From Betaproteobacteria bacterium (GTDB lineage: Bacteria > Pseudomonadota > Gammaproteobacteria > Burkholderiales > UBA9220), in the NCBI GenBank assembly GCA_020061285.1, contig JAGUYQ010000331.1, positions 1 through 29,971 on the forward strand: a DNA stretch of 29,971 nucleotides, in the 5' to 3' direction. The number at the start of each line of letters is the position of its first letter. Position 1 is the stretch's first letter. Below are positions 16,044-24,475 of this stretch, in pieces. The notes beneath the pieces were generated by a model. The model saw only the letters and a list, made by a program, of their open reading frames with translations. It was not told the origin of the DNA and searched no databases. A program made the position numbers and the translations under genes.

Positions 16044-17093
16044 TTAGTCCATCAACTTGCGTGCTTCGGCTACCTGACCGCGGTAGGCGTCGTAGATGTG
16101 GCGCAGGGCGTCAGCCATAGTGATTTGGGGTTTCCAGCCCAGGTCCTTCATGGTGTTCTCGATTTTCGGCACCCGGTTCTGCACGTCCTGATAGCCCTTG
16201 CCGTAGTAGGCGTCGGAAGTGACTTCCACCATCTTTACCTTCTGGGCGGTTTCCTTGTACTCGGGGTATTCCATGGAAAGGTCCAACATCATCTTGGCCA
16301 GTTCCTTGACCGAGAAATTGTTGGTGGGGTTGCCGATGTTGTAGATCTGGCTGGAGGCAATCCCATCCTTGTTTTCAATGATTTTCATCAGGGCGTCCAC
16401 GCCGTCGGACACATAAGTGAAGGAGCGTTTGGCCGCGCCGCCATCCACCAGCTTGATATCCTCGCCGCGCACGATGTGGCCCAGGAACTGGGTGATGACG
16501 CGGGAGCTGCCTTCCTTGGGTGCGTTGAGGCTGTCGAGGCCGGCACCGATCCAGTTGAAGGGGCGGAACAGGGTGAAGGTGAAGTTGTATTCGGGGCGCA
16601 TGGCGTAGGCCCAGATCACGCGGTCCATCAACTGCTTGGAGCAGGAGTATATCCAGCGCGGCTTGTTGATGGGGCCGAGGATCAGCTCGGAATTGTCGGG
16701 GTCGAATTCGCCGTCCTTGCACATGCCGTACACTTCGGACGTGGACGGGAAAATCAGGTGCTTGCCGTACTTCACGCACTGGCGAACGATGGGCAGGTTG
16801 GCCTCGAAGTCCAGTTCGAACACCCGCAGGGGATCCTGGACGTAGGTGGCAGGGGTGGCGATGGCCACCAGGGGCAGCACCACGTCGCACTTCTTCACGT
16901 GGTACTCGATCCACTCCTTGTTGATAGTGATGTCGCCCTCGAAAAAAGTGAAACGGGGGTTCGCCATCAGCTCGGTCACCCGGTCGCTGTACATGTCCAT
17001 CCCGTAAACCTCCCAGTCGGTGGTTTCCAGGATGCGCTTGGAAAGGTGATGGCCGATGAAACCGTTGACGCCCAGGATGAGGACTTTTTTCAT
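16044..17093 (-). CDS. arnA: UDP-glucuronate decarboxylase (stand-alone ArnA C-terminal domain)
   Basis: This 349-residue extended short-chain dehydrogenase oxidises and decarboxylates UDP-glucuronate to UDP-4-keto-pentose with NAD+. The Rossmann motif GVNGFIG is at 8-14. STSEVYGMC places S119 and E120 at the positions of ArnA S433/E434; Y149 and K153 form the YxxxK pair, and R223 in KRSFTYV corresponds to ArnA R619. In E. coli this domain is fused behind the formyltransferase; here it is its own gene, 45 bases after the formyltransferase gene, with its own AAGGGA site before the ATG. The domain keeps all catalytic residues. A generic UDP-xylose synthase is less likely given the arn context. 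Confidence 0.92.
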   Translation of the reverse strand: MKKVLILGVNGFIGHHLSKRILETTDWEVYGMDMYSDRVTELMANPRFTFFEGDITINKEWIEYHVKKCDVVLPLVAIATPATYVQDPLRVFELDFEANLPIVRQCVKYGKHLIFPSTSEVYGMCKDGEFDPDNSELILGPINKPRWIYSCSKQLMDRVIWAYAMRPEYNFTFTLFRPFNWIGAGLDSLNAPKEGSSRVITQFLGHIVRGEDIKLVDGGAAKRSFTYVSDGVDALMKIIENKDGIASSQIYNIGNPTNNFSVKELAKMMLDLSMEYPEYKETAQKVKMVEVTSDAYYGKGYQDVQNRVPKIENTMKDLGWKPQITMADALRHIYDAYRGQVAEARKLMD

Positions 17094-17138
17094 TGTGTTC
17101 CCTTAAAAATTAGCCGAAACGCGTAAAGCGCACCGATT

Positions 17139-18071
17139 TTAAAAATCCAGGTCGAAGGGCACGGGACCGGCACCGTGCCGTGCGACAAACTCTTCTGCCG
17201 TTAAATGCCTGCCATCCAGCTCGAAATCCAGCACCCGCAACACGCTGCCGTCGCCGCATTCGGCGAAGCAGGCATGACCTTCGCAGTAAAGCGCCGGGGA
17301 ACCGGTGCGGGCGAGGCGGGCATTATCGAGCCGTGTTTTCAATAGGCGCATGGGCAAGCCGGCCAGCCGCGTGAACGCCCCCGGATAGGGTGGCGCCACG
17401 GCGCGGACCAGGTTGTGGATGGTCCCTGCGCTTTGTTTCCAGTCGATTTTACCATCTTCCGGCTTCCGTCCGCCAAAATAGCCGCCCTGGCTCAAGTCTT
17501 GGGGTTTCAGCACCGCTGTCCCTGCTAGCAGTCCAGGCAAGCAGCGGTCCAGACACACTTCGGCGGCACAGGTTACCTTGTGGAACACCTCGGAGGCCGT
17601 GTCGTCGGGCAGTATAGGAATCGCTTGTTGGTCCACGATGGCGCCGTTGTCCGGCTTTTCGTTCATCACGTGCAGGGTGGCCCCGGTTTCCTTTTCCCCC
17701 CGGATCACCGCCCAGTTCACCGGTACCCGGCCCCGGTAGTAGGGCAGCAGGGAGCCGTGCATATTGAAGGCACCTTTGGAAGGGATGTCCAGCAGGCCCT
17801 TTTTCAGCATATGGCGGTAGTAGAAGGAGAAGAGGAAATCCGGCTTGGCCGCTTCCAGTTGGGCAATTACCTCGGGTGAATTGGGGTCGCCCGGGGTAAT
17901 GAAGGGGATGTCGTAGTCGGCAGCCAGCTTGGCGACGCTATCGAACCAGATGGTTTCGTTGGGATTGTCGATATGGGTGACGATCAGCGGAATCTTCACC
18001 CCGTGGGCCAGGAGCACCTTGAGGCAGCGGACGCCCACGTTGTGGTAGGCGAAGACGACGGCATGGCTCAT
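17139..18071 (-). CDS. UDP-Ara4N formyltransferase (stand-alone ArnA N-terminal domain)
   Basis: This 310-residue formyltransferase uses N10-formyltetrahydrofolate to formylate UDP-4-amino-4-deoxy-L-arabinose. AVVFAYHNVGVRCLKVLL opens the protein as in the ArnA formyltransferase domain. FSFYYRHML is conserved, and the catalytic triad is at N103, H105 and D141 (E. coli ArnA N102, H104, D140). A C-terminal formyltransferase subdomain follows (ADKP-like VAPPYPGAF near 240). The start at 18071 overlaps the arnC stop by ATGA. Longer upstream reading on this frame runs through arnC and has no similarity to the family. It is the first half of the split ArnA. Confidence 0.92.
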   Translation of the reverse strand: MSHAVVFAYHNVGVRCLKVLLAHGVKIPLIVTHIDNPNETIWFDSVAKLAADYDIPFITPGDPNSPEVIAQLEAAKPDFLFSFYYRHMLKKGLLDIPSKGAFNMHGSLLPYYRGRVPVNWAVIRGEKETGATLHVMNEKPDNGAIVDQQAIPILPDDTASEVFHKVTCAAEVCLDRCLPGLLAGTAVLKPQDLSQGGYFGGRKPEDGKIDWKQSAGTIHNLVRAVAPPYPGAFTRLAGLPMRLLKTRLDNARLARTGSPALYCEGHACFAECGDGSVLRVLDFELDGRHLTAEEFVARHGAGPVPFDLDF

Positions 18072-19006
18072 TCGGTTTTTTCCAGTACCGCATCCACCAG
18101 GTAGCGTGGGCGGTGGCGCACCTGCTGGTAAATCCGCCCGATGTATTCGCCCAATAGACCGATACCGAATAGGGTGACGCCGATGAGGAAGAAGGCGATG
18201 GCGAACAGAGTGAACAAGCCTTCCGCCTCGGGACCGATGATCAGACGGCGGATGGCGAGGAACACCACGAAGAAGGCGGAGAAAATCGATACGGCGATGC
18301 CCACCATGGAAAACCATTGCAGGGGTACCAGGGAGAAGCCGGTCATGAGGTCGAAGTTGAGGCGGATCAGGCTGTAGAGGGAATACTTGGATTCCCCTGC
18401 GGCCCGCTCCTCATGCTCCACCACCACTTCCGCCGGGCGCTGGGCGAAGGTATAGGCCAGGGCGGGAATGAAGGTGCTGACTTCCTTGCAGGAGTTGATG
18501 GCATCGATGATATGGCGGTTATAGGCCCGCAGCATGCAGCCCTGGTCGGTCATCTTGATGCGGGTGATCTTCTCCCGCAGGCGGTTCATGGCGCGGGACG
18601 CCACGTGGCGCCACCAGCTATCGCTGCGCTGCTTGCGGATGGAGCCGACGTAATCGTGGCCCTCGTCCATCTTGGCCAGGAGCTTGGCGATTTCCTCCGG
18701 CGGATTTTGCAAATCCGCGTCCAGGGTGACGATGCGGTTGCCGCGGCAGTGCTCGAAGCCCGCCATGATCGCAGTATGCTGACCGAAGTTGGCAGCGAAC
18801 AGGACCACTCGTGTCACGTCCGGGCGCTTCTGGAACTGCTCCCGCAGGATGGCGGCGGAACGGTCCTTGCTGCCGTCGTTGACGAATACGATCTCGTAAC
18901 TCGTCCCTAGCTTGCCCAGGGCAGGGTAGAGGCGGTCGAACAGCACCTGGAGACCGTCTTCTTCGTTGTAAACGGGGATGATGACGGAAACATCGGGCTG
19001 ATTCAT
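18068..19006 (-). CDS. arnC: Undecaprenyl-phosphate 4-deoxy-4-formamido-L-arabinose transferase (ArnC)
   Basis: This 312-residue family-2 glycosyltransferase (E. coli ArnC is 322) transfers Ara4FN from UDP to undecaprenyl phosphate on the cytoplasmic face. The GT-A domain shows VSVIIPVYNEEDGL (6-19), FVNDGSKD with D44, and the nucleotide/metal motif LDADLQNPPEE with D96 and D98. Two C-terminal transmembrane helices follow (about 232-256 and 268-292), with the last segment EYIGRIYQQVRHRPRY. AGGAGG lies inside the end of arnB, and the start overlaps the arnB stop (ATGA). It is similar to DPM1/GtrB-type transferases; the arn context makes ArnC the best call. Confidence 0.93.
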   Translation of the reverse strand: MNQPDVSVIIPVYNEEDGLQVLFDRLYPALGKLGTSYEIVFVNDGSKDRSAAILREQFQKRPDVTRVVLFAANFGQHTAIMAGFEHCRGNRIVTLDADLQNPPEEIAKLLAKMDEGHDYVGSIRKQRSDSWWRHVASRAMNRLREKITRIKMTDQGCMLRAYNRHIIDAINSCKEVSTFIPALAYTFAQRPAEVVVEHEERAAGESKYSLYSLIRLNFDLMTGFSLVPLQWFSMVGIAVSIFSAFFVVFLAIRRLIIGPEAEGLFTLFAIAFFLIGVTLFGIGLLGEYIGRIYQQVRHRPRYLVDAVLEKTE

Positions 19007-20133
19007 CGTTTAGCCTCCTGGGTGATTTCCTTGATGGCGCCGCACACCCGGTCCACATCCCCTTCGGTCATGGCCGGAAATAGGGGCAGGGTGACGGTTT
19101 CGTGGCCGATGCGCTCGGCGTTGGGGAAGTCGCCTTCCTTGTGGCCCAGGCCGCGGTAGAGGCTGAACAGGTGCAATGCCGGGTAGTGGATGCCGACGCC
19201 GATGCCGCGCTCGTGCATTTTCTGGATGAATTCCTTGCGGCTGATTTTCAGCCGGTCCAGGGGCAGCAGGGGAGCGAACATGTGCCAACTGTGGCCCTCG
19301 TCGCCCCTGGCTGGCAGCAGGAAGGCGGGATCGGTATCCATCCGCTCGAAGTAGCGGGCCACCAGTTGGCGCCGCTTAGCGTTGAAGGCGTCCAGGTGAG
19401 GCAACTGGCCCACGCCGACACGGGCCGCCACGTCGGACAGGTTGTATTTGCCGCCGGCGACGCTGACGTCCATGTTGCCTTCCGCGTCACGGGAAATACC
19501 GTGGAAACGCAGCTTATCGAAGAGGGCCAGTTCGCTGTCGTCGGCAAAGGACAGGGCGCCGCCCTCGATGGTGGTCATGTTTTTGTTGGGGTGGAAGCTG
19601 AAGCTGACAATGTCGCCGAAACTGCCGATTTTCTTCCCCTGCCAAGTGGAGCCGATGGCGTGGGCGGCGTCCTCGATCACCCGCAGCTTGTGGCGCCGGG
19701 CGAGGTCGTAGAGGGCGTCCATATCCACCGGCAGGCCGGAGAAGTGCACCGGCATCAAAGCCTTGGTGTTCGGCGTGATGGCGGCCTCGGCCTGGGTCAA
19801 GTTCATGTTGCGGGTATCCAGGTCCACGTCCACGAACACCGGCTTGGCCCCGACCCGTATGATCACGTTGGGGGTGGCGGTGAAGCTCATGGCCGGGGTG
19901 ATGACCTCGTCGCCGGGGCCTATGCCGCAGATTTGCAGCGCCACTTCCAGGCCACCGGTGGCGGAGGTGAGGGAGCGCACCGGGCGGCCGCCCAGATAGT
20001 CGGACAAGCCCATTTCGAATTTCTGGACATTGGGGCCACTAGCCAGCCAGCCGGAGCGCAGCACCTCGACCACCCCCTGGATGGTTTCCTCGTCCAGGGT
20101 GGGGCGGGTAAAGGGAAAGTAGTCGGTCGTCAT
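19003..20133 (-). CDS. arnB: UDP-4-amino-4-deoxy-L-arabinose aminotransferase (ArnB)
   Basis: This 376-residue PLP enzyme of the DegT/DnrJ/EryC1 family aminates the UDP-4-keto-pentose with glutamate. DFPFTRP-like YFPFTRPTLDEE starts the protein. VIEDAAHAIGS carries D155 for the pyridine nitrogen, and K184 in SFHPNKNMTTIEGG is the internal aldimine lysine. The ATG at 20133 overlaps the stop of the upstream acetyltransferase gene (ATGA), and the stop overlaps arnC in the same way. The much longer upstream open frame runs through the acetyltransferase gene and is not plausible. Family fit is strong; specificity for UDP-Ara4N rests on the surrounding genes. Confidence 0.93.
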   Translation of the reverse strand: MTTDYFPFTRPTLDEETIQGVVEVLRSGWLASGPNVQKFEMGLSDYLGGRPVRSLTSATGGLEVALQICGIGPGDEVITPAMSFTATPNVIIRVGAKPVFVDVDLDTRNMNLTQAEAAITPNTKALMPVHFSGLPVDMDALYDLARRHKLRVIEDAAHAIGSTWQGKKIGSFGDIVSFSFHPNKNMTTIEGGALSFADDSELALFDKLRFHGISRDAEGNMDVSVAGGKYNLSDVAARVGVGQLPHLDAFNAKRRQLVARYFERMDTDPAFLLPARGDEGHSWHMFAPLLPLDRLKISRKEFIQKMHERGIGVGIHYPALHLFSLYRGLGHKEGDFPNAERIGHETVTLPLFPAMTEGDVDRVCGAIKEITQEAKR

Positions 20134-20669
20134 CTTGCAGCCTGGGTATTGTGCGCCTGCCATACGGCGCGGGTCAGTCGGTAGTGGCCGATGGGCTCGT
20201 CGGCCGGCCATTTTGGGTTGTCGCCATTGCTGGTCTCGGAGAATCGCTTGAAGCCCAGTTTGTCCAATACCCGCAGGGAAGCGGAGTTGCGCAGCAGGCA
20301 GCAGGCCTCCACCGCATCGACAGGGAGGGTGTCGAAACCGTAGCGCAATGCCTGGCGGCCCGCCTCCGTGGCGTAGCCACGACCCCAGAAGGGCTTGGCG
20401 ACCCAGTAGCCGAATTGGCAACGGCGAGCCTTGCCATCGATACGGGTGAGGCCGCAACTGCCGATGCAATGTTCGTCCAGTATCACGGCAAAGTGGATGC
20501 CGGTACCCGCGTCACGCTCGCCCTCCGCCCAGGCCAGCCACTGTTCGGCTCCGTCGGCGGGGTAGGGGGTGGGGACGTTGGACAGGGCGCCGATGGCGGA
20601 ATCGGCGGCGTAGCGTTGAATGGCGTCCACGTGTTTTCGATGCGCGAATTCGAGGGTGATGCCGGACAT
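20130..20669 (-). CDS. GNAT-family N-acetyltransferase (RimJ/RimL-like) embedded in the arn operon
   Basis: This is a 179-residue single-domain GNAT. The acetyl-CoA pyrophosphate-binding loop is visible as WGRGYATEA (95-103), preceded by the strand CQFGYWVAKPF. The NSASLRVLDKLGFKRF segment (128-143) is the classic C-terminal GNAT motif. It most resembles the RimJ/RimL group, whose members acetylate protein N-termini, ribosomal proteins, polyamines or small amines. It sits between the SMR flippase gene (8-base gap) and arnB (4-base overlap), so it is certainly co-transcribed with arn. It is not part of the known Ara4N pathway. Acetylation of an amino-sugar intermediate is an inference from position; a bystander role is equally possible. 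Confidence 0.85.
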   Translation of the reverse strand: MSGITLEFAHRKHVDAIQRYAADSAIGALSNVPTPYPADGAEQWLAWAEGERDAGTGIHFAVILDEHCIGSCGLTRIDGKARRCQFGYWVAKPFWGRGYATEAGRQALRYGFDTLPVDAVEACCLLRNSASLRVLDKLGFKRFSETSNGDNPKWPADEPIGHYRLTRAVWQAHNTQAAR

Positions 20670-20677
20670 GCTTTTTG

Positions 20678-21049
20678 TCAGCTACGGGCCACGATATAAA
20701 CGCCGATGATTATAACCCCGATGCCCAGTATACGGGTGAGGGAGACCGCCTCGCCGAACAGCCACCACGCCGCGAGGGCATTGACCACGTAGCCGATGGA
20801 CAGCATCGGATAGGCGATGCTGACTTCCACCCGGGACAGGGCCATGATCCATACCACCACGCTCACCCCATAGCAGGCGAGGCCGCCGAAGATATGGGGC
20901 TGGGTGCCGATCTGCCAGCCGAGGGGGAGAAAGTTGTCGCGGGTGAAGCTGATTACGCCGAGCTGGTTGGTGCCGGCCTTGAGCAGCAACTGAGCGGCGG
21001 CATTAAGCAGCACGCCGGTGAGGACGAGGGAAAAGCTGAACAGGTTCAT
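20678..21049 (-). CDS. SMR/EamA-type small membrane protein, ArnE/ArnF-like flippase subunit
   Basis: This 123-residue protein has four predicted membrane helices (about residues 4-22, 46-65, 72-92 and 98-119). The third contains IAYPMLSIGYVV, close to IAYPMLSLNFVW of ArnE. The position equivalent to Glu14 of EmrE in TM1 is Asn, so drug/proton exchange of the EmrE type is unlikely. ArnE and ArnF of enterics form a heterodimer proposed to flip undecaprenyl-phosphate-Ara4N to the periplasmic face; only one such gene is present here. The ATG at 21049 overlaps the arnT stop (ATGA). The longer upstream frame runs into arnT and is discarded. Functional call is by context and moderate similarity. 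Confidence 0.8.
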   Translation of the reverse strand: MNLFSFSLVLTGVLLNAAAQLLLKAGTNQLGVISFTRDNFLPLGWQIGTQPHIFGGLACYGVSVVVWIMALSRVEVSIAYPMLSIGYVVNALAAWWLFGEAVSLTRILGIGVIIIGVYIVARS

Positions 21050-22698
21050 GGTTTTTTCACCACTACGCGGCGCGTGTCCCGGGCGATTTCCTGCATCGGC
21101 AGTTGTTCCTCCGCCATCAGCTTGTAGGTATGGGGGCTCATAATGGCCAGGGCTTCGGGCTGGGCACGCCATTGTTGTTTGAAGGTTTCGACATCGGGTA
21201 TCCATTTGTCCGGTTCCTGCTGGAAGCCGAACTCCAACTCGTCCTGCCAGGCCACCACCGTAACGGTGCGCTTGATGTAGAAGGGCAGGGTCTGTTCGTA
21301 CATTTCCACGCTGTAGAAGGGAATGCCCGGCTTGAGGTAGGGACGGAACTGCTGGACGAGGTGATAGGCGGAACTGGCCGGGGATAGGCTTTCATGGCCG
21401 GTGAGGACCAGTTGGGAGGCGATCATGCCGGAAAAGCCGAGGGCGAGCACCGCCGGCGTGACCCGGTTGCGGCGGCTCCAATAGAGGGTCAGCAACGTCC
21501 CGCCAAGAAGTGTCGCACCGGCGCCTATCAGCCAAGGAGCGTAGTGACGGTAAAGTTCGGGAGGAACTTCCTCATCCCCCATGTGGGCGACATCGGGGGA
21601 CAGCCACAGGGCGGCAACGGCCAGTGCAAGCATCGGAATGGTCTGCCAGAACAGGCCGCGACCGGAGAGATTCGTCAATCGTTCGCCGATGAGCAGGGCC
21701 AAGGCAGGAAAGATGGGCAGGATGTAGCTGGGCAATTTGGAGTCGGAAATGGAGAAGAAGAAATAGATGAACAGCGCCCACACCAGCAGGAAACGCTTGG
21801 GCTGAAAGCTGCGTTTGCCGTCGGTCTTCCACGCACGGCCCAAGGCGTCGAACATGGGGACCACCCACGGCAGCATGCCCATCAGCAGGATGGGCACGAA
21901 ATACCACCAGGGCTGGTAGCGTCCGTGTACCTTGGTGAGAAAACGCTCGAAATGTTCGTGGATGAAGAAAAAATGGAAGAACTCGGGGTTGGCCAGGGAT
22001 ACCGCAACGAACCAGGGGGCGGTAATGGCGAAGAGTAGCGCCAAGCCGGAAAGAAGATGCAGGCGGGTCCATAGATGCCAATCGCGCTGGATCAGCGTGT
22101 AAAGCACCAATACGGCGCCGGGGAGCACCAGGCCGATAAGTCCCTTGCTCAGCACCGAAAAAGCCAGGGCCGCCCAGGTGACGTGCATCCAGCGGCGGTT
22201 TTCACGGGCGGGAACGGCCGGGCGATGGGCAAGGAGGAAGCTACACAGGCCAAGTCCCATGAAAAAGGAGACACCCATGTCCAGGGTGTTGATGTGGCCG
22301 ATGAGGACGTAGAGCAGGCTGCTCGCCAGCACGGCGGCCGCATATAGGCCGGCAGTGGTGCCGAAAAGGCGTATCCCCGTGAAGCCCACCACGAGGATGC
22401 CCAGGAAGCCGGTCAGGGCGGGCCACAAGCGGGCAGTCCAGTGGTGTTCGCCGAAAACGGTATAGGCGGCGGCCGTAGCCCAATATTGGAGGGCCGGTTT
22501 CTCGAAGTATTTGACGCCGTTGAGGCGGGGGGTGTTCCAGTCGCCGGTCGCGACCATTTCACGGGGGATTTCGGCGTAGCGGCCCTCGTCCGGGCGCACC
22601 AGCTTGCGGTATTCGAGGTTGCTGAACCAGACGGCGAAAAATACAGCCAGCAGCAACAGCAGGGTGCCTCGGCGGAGGGAAGTGGAGTTGGCGGACAT
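21046..22698 (-). CDS. arnT: Undecaprenyl-phosphate-Ara4N:lipid A aminoarabinosyltransferase (ArnT)
   Basis: This is a 550-residue multi-spanning PMT-family glycosyltransferase (GT83) of the inner membrane that attaches Ara4N to lipid A phosphates on the periplasmic side. After TM1 the first periplasmic loop shows PDEGRYAEIPREM (36-48; acidic D37, E38) and YFEKPALQYW (64-73), both closely matching ArnT. About a dozen hydrophobic segments extend to about residue 430, followed by a soluble C-terminal domain of roughly 120 residues. It is first in the arn operon here. The ATG at 22698 has only a weak ribosome site, and the 64-base upstream gap is filled by a strong hairpin. Length equals that of E. 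coli ArnT. Confidence 0.92.
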   Translation of the reverse strand: MSANSTSLRRGTLLLLLAVFFAVWFSNLEYRKLVRPDEGRYAEIPREMVATGDWNTPRLNGVKYFEKPALQYWATAAAYTVFGEHHWTARLWPALTGFLGILVVGFTGIRLFGTTAGLYAAAVLASSLLYVLIGHINTLDMGVSFFMGLGLCSFLLAHRPAVPARENRRWMHVTWAALAFSVLSKGLIGLVLPGAVLVLYTLIQRDWHLWTRLHLLSGLALLFAITAPWFVAVSLANPEFFHFFFIHEHFERFLTKVHGRYQPWWYFVPILLMGMLPWVVPMFDALGRAWKTDGKRSFQPKRFLLVWALFIYFFFSISDSKLPSYILPIFPALALLIGERLTNLSGRGLFWQTIPMLALAVAALWLSPDVAHMGDEEVPPELYRHYAPWLIGAGATLLGGTLLTLYWSRRNRVTPAVLALGFSGMIASQLVLTGHESLSPASSAYHLVQQFRPYLKPGIPFYSVEMYEQTLPFYIKRTVTVVAWQDELEFGFQQEPDKWIPDVETFKQQWRAQPEALAIMSPHTYKLMAEEQLPMQEIARDTRRVVVKKP

Positions 22699-22723
22699 CC
22701 GAAATGATGGGTTTTATAAAGGA

Positions 22724-22762
22724 CCGGATTATATCCCGATCCCCTTCGGGGATATAGTCCGG
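22724..22762. promoter_or_regulatory. Hairpin between the Smr gene and arnT, with an embedded TATAAT
   Basis: Arms 22724-22737 and 22749-22762 form a 14-bp stem with one G-T mismatch (G-U in RNA) and an 11-base loop. The structure begins immediately after the Smr stop codon at 22763. No T-run follows on the - strand, so a standard terminator is unlikely. The - strand reads TATAAT at 22733-22728, 30 bases from the arnT start, which could be a -10 box; no matching -35 is seen. Confidence 0.55.
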
Positions 22763-24278
<1,516 letters not shown>

Positions 24279-24442
24279 TCAAAGACTCCTTCCGAGATTG
24301 GGTAGGGATTTAGACTTAGTCAAAGGTCAATATTCTACGCAAGATAAAGATTTTCCCATAGTCGAATATCTTACCAACTATCCGGGGGCGGTGTGGCTGG
24401 AATGCTTCTTCCTATACAAAACGAATCACTAGGCATTCGGGT

Positions 24443-24469
24443 TATAATTCGGGAACTGATTTTTCCCGA
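24443..24469 (+). promoter_or_regulatory. ftsK: Candidate ftsK promoter and start-proximal hairpin
   Basis: TATAAT at 24443-24448 lies 27 bases before the ATG. It is followed directly by a 7-bp inverted repeat, TCGGGAA (24449-24455) and TTCCCGA (24463-24469), ending six bases before the ATG, where a ribosome-binding site would be expected. No -35 consensus is seen. Confidence 0.4.
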
Positions 24470-24475
24470 TTGCCA

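Noticed and set aside
16098..17126. 342-residue open frame on + opposite the decarboxylase gene
   Set aside because: The complementary strand encodes a protein with all catalytic residues of ArnA; the + frame gives a His/Val-rich product typical of antisense shadows in GC-rich DNA.
17094..17138. Possible hidden linker joining the two ArnA halves (fusion broken by frameshift)
   Set aside because: The downstream gene has its own AAGGGA site and a normal ATG start with a complete Rossmann motif, and the upstream protein ends with a normal formyltransferase tail, so two separate genes are the simpler reading.
19102..20184. 360-residue open frame on + opposite arnB
   Set aside because: Shadow of arnB, rich in Gly/Val/His, with no family features.
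24319..24330. GTCAA-N2-GTCAA direct repeat upstream of trxB
   Set aside because: Too short to separate from chance, and no promoter could be aligned with it.
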